From Streptomyces lushanensis (GTDB lineage: Bacteria > Actinomycetota > Actinomycetes > Streptomycetales > Streptomycetaceae): 38,498 nucleotides of DNA. The DNA lies in assembly GCF_001700515.1 (NCBI RefSeq), contig NZ_MAUD01000104.1, positions 1 to 38,498 on the forward strand. Reading direction: 5' to 3'. This document shows, piece by piece, positions 7,292 through 14,571 of this stretch. Each line of letters begins with the position of its first letter. The first letter of the stretch is position 1. The notes below the pieces were generated by a model. The model was not told the DNA's origin. It saw nothing but the letters and a program-made list of their open reading frames with translations, and ran no database searches. The position numbers and the translations under genes were made by a program.

Positions 7292-9019
7292 TCACTTCGC
7301 GTCGGAGTACCGCTCCACCGTCGCCGTCGTGAACGGGAAGCGGACCGGTGTCTCTCCGAAGGCGATCCGCCCGGCCAGCTCACCGGCCGCGCGGATCGCG
7401 TTCGCGACCTGTGCCGACTCCTCCTGCGGGCAGTGCACGATCACCTCGTCGTGCTGGAAGAAGACCAGCTCGGCCCGCATGTCCGCGGTCGCCCTGCGCA
7501 GCGCCGCCAGCATCAGCAGGGCCCATTCGGCCGCGCTGCCCTGGACGACGAAGTTACGGGTGAAACGGCCGCGGGCCCGGCCGTTCGACGACGCGTACCC
7601 CGGGGTGAACTCACCGCCGGCGCCCGCCGTCCCGTCCGTCCCCCGCCCCGTGCCCGATTCCGTTCCCATGGGTATCTCCTGCGGGATCCCGGCCTCGTCG
7701 GCGTCCTCCGCACCGGCCGCCCGAGGGCTCGTCCGCCCGAGCCAGGTCCGTACGAGCCTGCCCTCCTCGCCCGCCCGCGCGGCCTCGTCCACATACGCCA
7801 CCGCCAGCGGGAATCTCCGGCGCAGCGCGGCCAGGTTCTTCAGTCCGTCGCCGGAGGTCTGTCCGTAGACCGCTCCCAGGAGCGCGACCTTCGCATGGGC
7901 CCGGTCGCCGGAGAACGCCCGGTCGGAGAGCGCCGTGTACAGATCGCCGTCGTGTCCCGCCACCTCCATCAGCCCCGGATCCCGGGAGATCGCGGCCAGC
8001 ACACGGGGCTCCATCTGATCGGCGTCCGCCACCACCAGCCGCCAGCCCTCGTCGGCGACGACCGCGCGCCGGATCACCCGGGGGATCTGGAGCGCTCCGC
8101 CGCCATTGGTCGTCCAGCGGCCGGTGACCGTACCGCCCGGCTGGTACTCCGGCCGGAAGCGGCCCTCCCGCACCCAGTCCTGGAGCCAGCTCCAGCCGTG
8201 GGCCGTCCAGATCCGGTAGAGCTTCTTGTACTCGATCAGCGGCTTCACCGCCGGATGGTCGATCTCCTCCAGCTCCCAGCGCCGGGTCGACCGCACCTTG
8301 ACACCGGCCCGCGCGAAGGCCCTCACCACCTCCGCCGGCAGATCGGGCCGCACCCGCCACCCGAACGCCTCCGACACCTCGTCCGCCAGCTCGGCCAGCC
8401 GCCGGGGCTCACCGCCGCCCGCGTACCGCTCGCCGAGCAGCTCGTGCAGCACCTCGCGATGCACGTCCGCCCGCCAGGGCAGCCCCGCGCGGTGCATCTC
8501 GGCCGCCACCAGCATCCCCGCCGACTCGGACGCCGTGAGCAGCCGCATCCGGCCCGGGTGCTCGGCGGCCGTGTGTCTGCGCTGCTGTTCCGCGTACACG
8601 TCGAGCAGTCCCTCGAACGGAATTCCCGCGCCCGCGTGCGGCTCGAACAGCGAGGACTGGGAGCCCGGCTCCGCAGAGCGGGCCGGCGGATCGGGCGGCA
8701 CCGGCGCGTTCCGCAGCCGGGCCCAGGCCGCGGCGGCCGATCGGGGCTCCCCGAGCCGTCCCTCATGGCCGAGCAGCAGCAGCTCCGCCACCTCGATGTC
8801 GTAGCACCGCTCGATCCGCACGCCCGCCGCGAGCAGCCGTGGATACACCTCGGTGGTCGACCGCCACACCCACCGTCCGACCTCGGGCAGCCGCGCCCGG
8901 ACCGCCGTGACGAGGTCGCTCTCGCGCAGCACGGGCCCCGCCGCCCGGCCGTCGTCGCCCAGCGGGGCCAGCAGCGCGCCGCCGCCCTCCGTCGGTGCCA
9001 GAGCCCATCTCCCGGTCAT
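7292..9019 (-). CDS. PolI-like family A DNA polymerase (short actinobacterial form)
   Basis: The 575-residue protein contains a family A polymerase domain. Motif A is ADADQMEPR (Asp332, Glu337). Motif B is RAHAKVALLGAVYG (Arg373, Lys377, Tyr385). Motif C is FQHDEV (His523-Asp524-Glu525). There is no 5'-nuclease domain, and the N-terminal 160 residues, where the 3'-5' exonuclease fold should lie, show no clear DxE metal-binding motif although this family is named bifunctional exonuclease/polymerase. A Gly/Thr/Glu-rich insert (about 435-475) separates motifs B and C. The length fits the second, non-essential polymerase common in Streptomyces and distinct from full-length PolA; a repair or translesion role is inference. 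ATG 9019 is chosen because upstream codons lie in the divergent promoter region. The Shine-Dalgarno is weak. Confidence 0.9.
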   Translation of the reverse strand: MTGRWALAPTEGGGALLAPLGDDGRAAGPVLRESDLVTAVRARLPEVGRWVWRSTTEVYPRLLAAGVRIERCYDIEVAELLLLGHEGRLGEPRSAAAAWARLRNAPVPPDPPARSAEPGSQSSLFEPHAGAGIPFEGLLDVYAEQQRRHTAAEHPGRMRLLTASESAGMLVAAEMHRAGLPWRADVHREVLHELLGERYAGGGEPRRLAELADEVSEAFGWRVRPDLPAEVVRAFARAGVKVRSTRRWELEEIDHPAVKPLIEYKKLYRIWTAHGWSWLQDWVREGRFRPEYQPGGTVTGRWTTNGGGALQIPRVIRRAVVADEGWRLVVADADQMEPRVLAAISRDPGLMEVAGHDGDLYTALSDRAFSGDRAHAKVALLGAVYGQTSGDGLKNLAALRRRFPLAVAYVDEAARAGEEGRLVRTWLGRTSPRAAGAEDADEAGIPQEIPMGTESGTGRGTDGTAGAGGEFTPGYASSNGRARGRFTRNFVVQGSAAEWALLMLAALRRATADMRAELVFFQHDEVIVHCPQEESAQVANAIRAAGELAGRIAFGETPVRFPFTTATVERYSDAK

Positions 9020-9157
9020 GCGCCGAGTCTCGCAGCCCGGTCCGACATCGCCCCGGCGCCCGCTCGGAAGGCGGTCCCGGCCGGACGACGGGAGGATCGG
9101 ACATACGGCCAGGACCACCATGGCCACGGCCCGCACGGACAGGGAAGGGATGCGGAT

Positions 9158-10072
9158 ATGCGAGCGGCAGTGTTCGAGAAGTTCGGCGGCCCGGACGTCC
9201 TGCGCACCGGGGACGTCGACGAACCGCACGCGGGACCCGGCGAGGTCCGGGTGGCGGTCCGGGCGGCCGGCGTCAACCCGATGGACTACAAGATCCGCCA
9301 CGGATGGATGGAACAGCTCTTCTCCACCCGGCTGCCCGCCATCCCCGGTTCGGAGTGCGCCGGAGTCGTGGACGAGACGGGCGAGGGCGTCACCGAATTC
9401 GCCGTCGGCGACAGCGTGGTGGGCTGGACCGCCACCGGCGCCTATGCCCAGTACGCCCTCGCCGAGACCGTCGTACCCAAGCCCGCCTCCCTGGGATGGG
9501 AGGAGGCGGCGGCGGTCCCCGTCGCGGGCGGGACCGCCCGCCGGGTGCTCGACCAGCTCGCGGTGCGCAGGGGCGAGACCGTGCTGGTGCACGGCGCGGC
9601 GGGCGGCGTCGGCTCCGTGGCCGTCCAGCTCGCGGTGGCACGCGGCGCGACCGTGATCGGCACGGCGTCTCCCGGCAACCACGACTACCTCCGCTCGCTG
9701 GGCGCCCTTCCGGTGGCCTACGGCGAGGGTCTCGTCGGGCGCGTCCGCGCGGTCGCGACCCAGGGTGTGGACGCGGTCTTCGACGTGGCGGGCAAGGGCG
9801 CGCTGCCCGACTCGATCGAACTGCGCGGCGGCACCACGGACCGGATCATCACGATCGCCGACCCGGACGCGGCCGGCCACGGGGTGGCCTTCTCCGCCGG
9901 GGTGGCCGCGCCCGGCACCAAGCGTGCCGCGCTGGCCGAGAACGTCCGTCTGGCGACGGAGGGCGCCCTCCGGCTCCGCGTCGCCAGGACCTTTCCGCTC
10001 GCGGACGCGGCCGAGGCCCAGAAGACGAGCGAGGAAGGCCATGCGAACGGGAAGCTGGTGATCACGCCCTGA
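9158..10072 (+). CDS. NADP-dependent quinone oxidoreductase-like protein (MDR family)
   Basis: A 304-residue reductase starts at ATG 9158 behind a strong purine-rich site (AGGGAAGGGA, seven bases upstream). The N-terminal half is GroES-like (AAGVNPMDYKIRHG, GSECAGVV). The Rossmann loop is VHGAAGGVGSVAVQLA near 144-159, characteristic of zinc-independent quinone oxidoreductases that use NADPH. No zinc ligands are seen. It is divergent from the polymerase gene across 138 bases. It is a different subfamily from the oxidoreductase at 6256 (shorter, with a different C-terminus), so the two are not a recent duplication. The physiological substrate is not predictable. Confidence 0.9.
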   Translation: MRAAVFEKFGGPDVLRTGDVDEPHAGPGEVRVAVRAAGVNPMDYKIRHGWMEQLFSTRLPAIPGSECAGVVDETGEGVTEFAVGDSVVGWTATGAYAQYALAETVVPKPASLGWEEAAAVPVAGGTARRVLDQLAVRRGETVLVHGAAGGVGSVAVQLAVARGATVIGTASPGNHDYLRSLGALPVAYGEGLVGRVRAVATQGVDAVFDVAGKGALPDSIELRGGTTDRIITIADPDAAGHGVAFSAGVAAPGTKRAALAENVRLATEGALRLRVARTFPLADAAEAQKTSEEGHANGKLVITP

Positions 10073-10158
10073 GCTCAGGAACGGGTGACGTGGCACGTCG
10101 GACCCCTCTCACGCACCGTAGATTGCTCTCAGTAATCCTTTGATGTCCGAGAGTAACG

Positions 10159-10770
10159 ATGCCCACTGACAGTGGACTTGTGCACGGCGTCTACGACCCC
10201 GGCCGGTCCTGGCTGCCCCTGACCCGAATCCCGCTTCCCCACAAGCCGGAGGCGGCTCCCAGGGCGCGCCGTCACACCCGCGAGGTGCTCGCGTTGCGCC
10301 GCGTCGACGCCGAGCTGACCGCCACCGTGGAACTGGTGGTCAGCGAACTCGTCACCAACGCGGTACGCCACGGCGTCTGTCTGTGCGGCTGCACCCGCGG
10401 TCCGGTCTCCCTCAGCATCCTGCGCACGGAGGACCGGCTGCGGGTCGAGGTCGCCGACCCGTCCCGGACGCCGCCGAGATGGCCGGCCGGACCGGCGGGG
10501 GCCGGGGCGGACGCCTCGGACCCGGAGGAGGGCCGGGGCCTGCTGCTGGTGACGGCCCTGGCGGCGGACTGGGGCGACCACGCGGGCCCGGTCCGGGGGA
10601 AGGTGGTGTGGTGCGAGTTCGCCCGCCGCCCACGCTGGCCGGGCGCGCCCGCGGTGGCCCGGCGTGTCACCGAGGAAGCCGGATGTCCACAGCCTGTGGA
10701 CAGTGCCTCCCACCCCGACCCGGCACCGGCCCAGGACCGCGGGCCGCACCTGGGATCATCGGAGCCATGA
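10159..10770 (+). CDS. HATPase anti-sigma-type regulatory protein
   Basis: A 203-residue single-domain GHKL/HATPase_c_2 protein of the RsbW type. The N-box is VVSELVTNAVRHG (Glu63, Asn67) and the G-box is EEGRGLLLV near 133. A cysteine cluster (CLCGC, residues 74-78) sits right after the N-box, where nucleotide binding proteins of this group vary. The last 40 residues are proline-rich and disordered. Such proteins bind ATP and may phosphorylate an anti-anti-sigma protein or sequester a sigma factor; neither partner is nearby. A possible -10 (TAGATT, 10118) precedes it. Its TGA overlaps the ATG of the DUF2786 gene as ATGA, so the pair is co-translated. Confidence 0.88.
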   Translation: MPTDSGLVHGVYDPGRSWLPLTRIPLPHKPEAAPRARRHTREVLALRRVDAELTATVELVVSELVTNAVRHGVCLCGCTRGPVSLSILRTEDRLRVEVADPSRTPPRWPAGPAGAGADASDPEEGRGLLLVTALAADWGDHAGPVRGKVVWCEFARRPRWPGAPAVARRVTEEAGCPQPVDSASHPDPAPAQDRGPHLGSSEP

Positions 10771-11984
10771 GTGACACGGATGCCGGCGGCGCGGGTGCGG
10801 GGACCGTCGAACGGGCCCTGCGCGCCGTGCTGTCCACGACGGGCGGCGGGCGGACCGAGGGCCTCGACACCGGTGCCTCGCTCCTCGCCGCCGACCCGTC
10901 GGCCGACGCCGAACTGCGGCTGCGCGGCGTCGGGTTCGTACGGCTGGTCTGGGAGCGCGGCTGGCAGCCCGCCGATGTCGTACGGCTCGTACGGCGCGAC
11001 CTCGAAGACCCGCATCTGCGGCTGTTCGCGGAGCTGACAGCGGCGGAGGCGAGGCGGTACGAGCGGCTGGCGCCGCGCTGGGCCGCGCAGCTCGCCGACA
11101 TCGCGCGGGAGTCGGGCCCGGAGCCCTACCGGGCCGACCGTTTCTCGTACGCCACCGCCGTACTGGAGCTGTATCTGCTGCTCGCACGGCTGCCGGCGGT
11201 CGAACCGGTGGGGCCGGTGCCCGGAACGCCCGTCCATCTCCCGTCCGCGGACGGCGAGCCGCGCATGCTCACCCGGATCCGGGCGCTGCTCGCCAAGGCG
11301 GAGGCGACCGGCTATCCGCAGGAGGCGGAGGCGCTCACCGCGAAGGCGCAGGAGCTGATGGCGCGGCACAGCATCGACGAGGCGGTACTGGCCGACCGGA
11401 CCCGGCGGGGCGATGTGCCCGGCGCCTGCCGGATCGGTGTGGACGCGCCCTACGAGACGGCGAAGGCGATCCTGCTCGACGCCGTCGCCTCGGCCAACCG
11501 CTGCCGCGCCGTCTGGAACAGCGCCTACGGCTTCTCCACGGTCGTCGGCTTCGACTCCGATCTGGAGGCCGTCGAACTGCTCCACACCTCTCTGCTGGTG
11601 CAGGGAACGACGGCGATGACCCGTGCGGAGGCCGCCCAGCGGGCGGGAGGACGCAAGCGGACGAAGACGTTCCGGCAGTCGTTCCTGATGGCGTACGCGC
11701 ACCGCCTCGGTGAACGCCTGGCCGAGGCCACGGCACGGACGACGCACGAGGCGACGGCGGACACGGAGGGCGGCGCGCTGCTGCCGGTGCTCGCGGCGCG
11801 GGACGTGGCGGTGGCCGACCGTACGGACCGGATGTTCCCGGAGACGGTGGCGACCCGGGTCCGGGGCGCGACGGACGCCGAGGGCTGGCACCACGGCACC
11901 TCGGCCGCGGACGCGGCGCATGTGCCGGGCGGGGCCGCGGGCCAGGACGTCCGTCCCCGTATCCGCCCCGGGGGCCGGGGCTGA
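10767..11984 (+). CDS. DUF2786 domain protein
   Basis: The 405-residue product begins MSDTDAGG at an ATG overlapping the previous stop. The diagnostic part is residues 167-206 (MLTRIRALLAKAEATGYPQE, then AEALTAKAQELMARH), a DUF2786 helical hairpin. A conserved region to about 330 follows, containing SANRCRAVW, VVGFDSDLEAVELLHTSLL and TFRQSFLMAYAHRLGERL, typical of the domain found with DUF2786. The N-terminal 165 residues are helical and Arg/Leu-rich. The tail is low complexity. The molecular function is unknown; members occur in phages and actinobacteria. The genetic link here is to the HATPase gene immediately upstream. Confidence 0.88.
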   Translation: MSDTDAGGAGAGTVERALRAVLSTTGGGRTEGLDTGASLLAADPSADAELRLRGVGFVRLVWERGWQPADVVRLVRRDLEDPHLRLFAELTAAEARRYERLAPRWAAQLADIARESGPEPYRADRFSYATAVLELYLLLARLPAVEPVGPVPGTPVHLPSADGEPRMLTRIRALLAKAEATGYPQEAEALTAKAQELMARHSIDEAVLADRTRRGDVPGACRIGVDAPYETAKAILLDAVASANRCRAVWNSAYGFSTVVGFDSDLEAVELLHTSLLVQGTTAMTRAEAAQRAGGRKRTKTFRQSFLMAYAHRLGERLAEATARTTHEATADTEGGALLPVLAARDVAVADRTDRMFPETVATRVRGATDAEGWHHGTSAADAAHVPGGAAGQDVRPRIRPGGRG

Positions 11985-12000
11985 CCGTACGGTGGCGCGT

Positions 12001-12021
12001 GCCGCGGTCGGTCACCGCGGC
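12001..12021. terminator. Hairpin between convergent genes
   Basis: GCCGCGGT, a five-base loop CGGTC, then ACCGCGGC form a perfect 8-bp stem. It sits 17 bases after the DUF2786 stop and 52 bases beyond the lipoprotein stop, so it could serve both. Confidence 0.5.
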
Positions 12022-12073
12022 CCGTACGAACCGGCCCCCGCGAGGTCGTTCGCGCGCGCCGGGCCGACCGCCG

Positions 12074-12610
12074 CTACGAGGTCGGGAGATCCGTCGGCAG
12101 GTCTTCGGGCAGGTCTTCGGGCAGGCCCTCGGGCAGCGCCCCGGTGCCGGTCTTCGCCAGCTTGTCCTTCTTGCCCTTGTCCCAGGCGATCACCAGCGTC
12201 TTGCCGTCGTTGGACTCGATCGACCCCATCGTGCGGTCGGTGTTCCCGTCGGCGCAGGTGAGGGAGAGCATCGGCTCGCCCATGTCCTCCACCGAGCCCT
12301 GGCAGACATGGCTGTCGGCGACGAGCGCGACCTTGCCGCCCTTCACGGAGAGCGCCACGGCCTTGCCGTCGGTCAGCCCGGCCCAGCTGCCCTCGACGGC
12401 GCTCGCACCGGCCCCGCCGGAGCCGGTGTCGGCACTCGCGCCCGCGTCCGAACCGGAGCCGTCGGCCGACGCGCTCGGCGCGTCCGCGCCGCCCTTGTCC
12501 TTGCCGGAGTCGACGCCGTCGCCGCTGCCACCGCCGCAGCCCGTGAGCGCGAGTGCGAGCGCGGTGACGAGGCCCGCCGCGGCGAGGCTGGGCCGTAGGA
12601 GCTTCTGCAC
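12074..12610 (-). CDS. Secreted lipoprotein of unknown function
   Basis: A 178-residue lipoprotein. I start it at GTG 12610 because AAGGGGGA lies eight bases upstream; an in-frame TTG at 12616 sits too close to that site. The signal peptide ends in a lipobox ALTGC, making Cys25 the lipidated residue, followed by a Gly/Ser/Asp-rich spacer (26-70). The folded part (about 75-150) has SWAGLTDGKAVALSVKGGKVAL and a second Cys pair (SHVCQG, SLTCADG) that could form a disulfide outside the cell. The C-terminus is a short tandem repeat, LPEG-LPED-LPED-LPTD-LPTS. Function is unknown. Confidence 0.85.
   Translation of the reverse strand: MQKLLRPSLAAAGLVTALALALTGCGGGSGDGVDSGKDKGGADAPSASADGSGSDAGASADTGSGGAGASAVEGSWAGLTDGKAVALSVKGGKVALVADSHVCQGSVEDMGEPMLSLTCADGNTDRTMGSIESNDGKTLVIAWDKGKKDKLAKTGTGALPEGLPEDLPEDLPTDLPTS
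12077..12136 (-). repeat. 12-bp tandem repeat encoding the LPxD tail of the lipoprotein
   Basis: The plus strand shows repeated GGCAGGTCTTCG-like 12-mers, each encoding four residues (LPED, LPEG, LPTD). Five degenerate copies end the lipoprotein. Confidence 0.6.
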
Positions 12611-12737
12611 GTTCAAGTCCCCCTTGTCGGTTACCGGACCGCGCCAAGCTACCAGGACGACTTACGCACTTCCGGCAGAAGTCCGGCGCGCTTCGGGTGC
12701 GCGGACGCACCTGGTGTTCACCTCGCCGGTCCCGACG

Positions 12738-12782
12738 GGGAAGGCGCCGCGCGGGAAGGCGTCGAGCGGGAAGGGGCGAGCG
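12738..12782 (+). repeat. 15-bp tandem repeat, three copies
   Basis: Copies GGGAAGGCGCCGCGC, GGGAAGGCGTCGAGC and a diverged GGGAAGGGGCGAGCG lie end to end in the non-coding stretch upstream of the rpsR remnant. Confidence 0.65.
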
Positions 12783-12833
12783 GCTTCCCGATTCCCGTCC
12801 GCTCACCGATACCGAGTACGCGACGGGCCATAC

Positions 12834-12857
12834 CGCCCGGAAGCCCGCCCGGAAGCG
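12834..12857 (+). repeat. 12-bp tandem repeat, two copies
   Basis: CGCCCGGAAGCC is followed directly by CGCCCGGAAGCG. A short GACTACC duplication follows. This is part of the repeat-rich 12.6-12.9 kb gap, in which I find no intact gene. Confidence 0.6.
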
Positions 12858-12900
12858 ACTACCGACTACCGCCCGCGTTCGACTCCTTGCTGGAGGTTCG

Positions 12901-13140
12901 ATGTCCGACCGGCGCCGGGATCGCAAACCGTCCGCGTCCGGCCCAATCCACTGGACCGCATGGGTATCACCTATATCGACTACAAGGACACAGATCTGTT
13001 GCGGAAATTCATCTCGGACCGCCGAGGGATTCGCGGCCGTCGGCCGACAGGTGAGCGCGCGGCGGCGGCGGGCGGCGGAGCGCGCGGTCGAGAACGCCGG
13101 GAAAAGGGGTTGCCGCCGTACCGCCCGGTGTGCCGTCGAT
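12901..13140 (+). pseudogene. rpsR: Frameshifted remnant of a second ribosomal protein S18 gene
   Basis: ATG 12901 has a good site (GGAGG, five bases upstream). The S18 protein can be read only by changing frame three times. Frame 1 gives MSDRRRDRKPSAS. Frame 3 then gives RPNPLDRMGITYIDYKDTDL, LLRKFISDR and GIRGRRPTG. Frame 1 resumes with VSARRRRAAERAVENA, and frame 3 ends with REKGLPPYRP. The breaks fit small deletions of 1, 2 and 1 bases near 12938, 13051 and 13098. S18 normally binds S6 and 16S rRNA. Streptomyces often carry a zinc-independent paralogue set under Zur control, and I recall S. coelicolor having one at this chromosomal place. I see no L28, L33 or S14 partner genes and no Zur box. 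The indels could in principle be assembly errors, but three within 160 bases argues for decay. Confidence 0.82.
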
Positions 13141-13149
13141 CCCCCTCCA

Positions 13150-13178
13150 GGCCCCTCCTGAGCAGGTCAGGAGGGGCC
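13150..13178 (+). terminator. Terminator-like hairpin after the rpsR remnant
   Basis: GGCCCCTCCTGA, loop GCAGG, then TCAGGAGGGGCC: a perfect 12-bp stem placed where an rpsR transcript would end. It has survived although the gene has decayed. Confidence 0.65.
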
Positions 13179-13324
13179 CCGATGTGTCGTACCGGTCTCC
13201 TGTGTGGAGACTGGAGCGGCGAATTGGGATCCGAATGGCCGTGAAACGCGTCTCTTCCTAGAGCACGGGGGGATTCGCTCCGGACGGCCGTCTCGGTGCG
13301 GTGTCTGTAATCAAAGGAACACCC

Positions 13325-13362
13325 CGCGTGCACGTGCATTTGCTCATGCATCAGCACATGAA
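13325..13362 (-). promoter_or_regulatory. GCA-hexamer element with TGCACGTGCA palindrome (copy 1)
   Basis: Read on the minus strand: GATGCA, TGAGCA, AATGCA, CGTGCA, CGCG. The palindrome TGCACGTGCA lies at 13329-13338. The same arrangement recurs at 14684-14717. Here it is 82 bases upstream of the DUF397 start and about 32 bases upstream of a TATGAT, where an operator could act. Confidence 0.5.
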
Positions 13363-13369
13363 ACACAGC

Positions 13370-13375
13370 TATGAT
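13370..13375 (+). promoter_or_regulatory. Candidate -10 box for the DUF397 gene
   Basis: TATGAT in the A/T-richer leader, 45 bases before the GTG start. The -35 position (about 13347) falls inside the GCA-hexamer element and is not a good consensus, which would fit an activator- or repressor-dependent promoter. Confidence 0.3.
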
Positions 13376-13419
13376 CCGAGACAGTTGACACCTGCACCTT
13401 GCAACTCGGGGAGCGACCT

Positions 13420-13662
13420 GTGCACCACGTGTACAACGGCATAACGGCCACAAAGCTTCACGGAGTCGTCTGGCAGAAGAGCATGCACAGCAACTCCCAA
13501 GGATCCTGTGTGGAGTTCGCCAAGCTGCCGGGCGGGGAGGTGGCGGTGCGTAACTCGCGCTTCCCCGACGGTCCCGCGCTCGTATACACGATCGCGGAAA
13601 TCGAGGCTCTGCTGCTGGGCGTCAAGGACGGGGAATTCGATCATCTGACGGCGGACGCCTGA
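13420..13662 (+). CDS. DUF397 protein
   Basis: An 80-residue protein with GTG start at 13420, seven bases after GGGGAG; a TTG at 13399 in the same frame lacks a site. It has the DUF397 layout: W-K-S-like opening (VVWQKSMHSNSQGSCVEFAK), then GGEVAVRNSRFPDGPALVYT and a closing helix EIEALLLGVKDGEFDHL. DUF397 proteins are small partners of XRE/DUF5753 regulators in Streptomyces, as with the WhiJ-like and AbaA-like loci, and influence development and antibiotic production. Their gene often neighbours the regulator, as here (14909). A shared upstream element suggests the same regulator controls both. The C-terminus is acidic. Confidence 0.88.
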   Translation: MHHVYNGITATKLHGVVWQKSMHSNSQGSCVEFAKLPGGEVAVRNSRFPDGPALVYTIAEIEALLLGVKDGEFDHLTADA

Positions 13663-13674
13663 GGCAGGCGCCGA

Positions 13675-13724
13675 GCCGGGCGTCCCGTGCGCGCAGGAAC
13701 GATCCTGCGCGCACCACGCCCGGC
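13675..13724 (+). terminator. Long terminator hairpin after the DUF397 gene
   Basis: The core stem is GTGCGCGCAGGA, loop ACGA, TCCTGCGCGCAC (12 bp). An outer stem GCCGGGCGT / ACGCCCGGC (9 bp) is separated by a small asymmetric internal loop. It starts 13 bases after the stop codon. Confidence 0.7.
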
Positions 13725-14076
13725 AGTCGGGCTCCTTGGGCCTGTCCGTGTGTCAGGACGACAACGTCATGATTCGGCCACCGCGTGCCCCGGGGTGACC
13801 CCGGCACGGTGGTCCGGTTGGTCCGGTCCCGGTTGGTCTGGACCTAGTTGGCCCGCCCGGTACCGATGGTCCGGTCTGCGCGGAGCCGCGAGCTGTCCCG
13901 CCGCACCGGGATCAGGAGCCGATCGGGGGCCGCCTCACGGGGCCGCCGGCCGGGAGTACCGGCCACCGACCGGGCGTGCGGGCCCACCGGCGCGGAGTGC
14001 GGGCCATCGGCGGGGAGCGCGGGCCGCGGGGCCGGGCGTACGGGCCGGGAGCCGGCCCGTACGCGAGCGCGGCGAG
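13725..14076. other. Gap without a recognisable gene
   Basis: G/C-rich low-complexity DNA, including repeated GGTCCGGTTGGTCCGGT-like stretches near 13810-13850. Open frames here have no start site or family resemblance. It separates the DUF397 and HATPase genes, which converge. Confidence 0.45.
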
Positions 14077-14571
14077 TCAGTCCCGCCGCAACTGGAACAG
14101 CGCCCAGACCACCTTGCCGTGCAGCGAGCCCGCCAGCGGGTGCCATCCCCAGGTGTCGCTGAACGACTCGACCAGGAACAGCCCGCGCCCGGACTCCGCC
14201 GCGCCGTCCTCCTCCGTCTTCCGCGTCGTGGGCCCCGCGTGGCTGGGGTCACGTACCGCGCACACGAGCCGTGACGTCCACCGCATCAGATGCAGCCGTA
14301 CGGGCGGATCGTGCGGCTCCCGCGGGGTGTCGGCGGGCAGCGCGTGGCGCAGGGCGTTGGTGACCAGTTCGGAGACGACCACCGCGACATCGTCGAAACG
14401 GTCGTCGAGCTCCCACTTGTTCAGGGTGGCCCGGGTGAACTGCCGTGCCCCGCGCACCGCTTCGTAGCGGGCGGGCAGGGCGCACGACGCCGAACCGGCG
14501 GCCCCCGCGGGATCGATCGGCGGAAGTCCCTGCCTTAACGGCTCGAGCATGGTCGATCCATTCATCCCCAT
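14077..14571 (-). CDS. HATPase anti-sigma-type protein of the DUF397/XRE locus
   Basis: A 164-residue RsbW-like HATPase_c_2 protein. The N-box is SELVTNALRHA (67-77) and the G-box is ESGRGLFLV near 130, followed by DTWGWHP and GKVVWALFQL, the usual end of the domain. I chose ATG 14571 because GGGAG lies eight bases upstream. A GTG at 14580 overlaps that site, and the resulting MGMNGSTMLEPLRQGLPP start is what I remember for Streptomyces homologues. It is transcribed divergently from the XRE regulator across a 337-base region. ATPase-DUF397-XRE trios are a known Streptomyces arrangement; the ATPase partner is not proven. Confidence 0.9.
   Translation of the reverse strand: MGMNGSTMLEPLRQGLPPIDPAGAAGSASCALPARYEAVRGARQFTRATLNKWELDDRFDDVAVVVSELVTNALRHALPADTPREPHDPPVRLHLMRWTSRLVCAVRDPSHAGPTTRKTEEDGAAESGRGLFLVESFSDTWGWHPLAGSLHGKVVWALFQLRRD

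Larger units (their letters stand above)
13179..13419. other. Non-coding leader region before the DUF397 gene
   Basis: There is no credible gene. The region becomes noticeably richer in A/T from about 13300 and contains the GCA-hexamer element (13325-13362), a TATGAT at 13370 and a TTGACA at 13385, so it is probably the control region of the DUF397 gene. Confidence 0.5.

Noticed and set aside
9158..10072. The two MDR oxidoreductases as a tandem duplication
   Set aside because: Lengths, N-termini and C-terminal motifs differ and the polymerase gene separates them; they belong to different subfamilies.
12617..12900. Remnants of other Zur-type ribosomal paralogues (L28, L33, S14)
   Set aside because: I looked in all plus-strand frames and recognised none of their conserved segments, nor a Zur-box palindrome.
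13385..13390. TTGACA as -35 of the DUF397 gene
   Set aside because: A consensus -35, but the position 17 bases downstream is the ribosome binding site, so no -10 can follow before the start codon.
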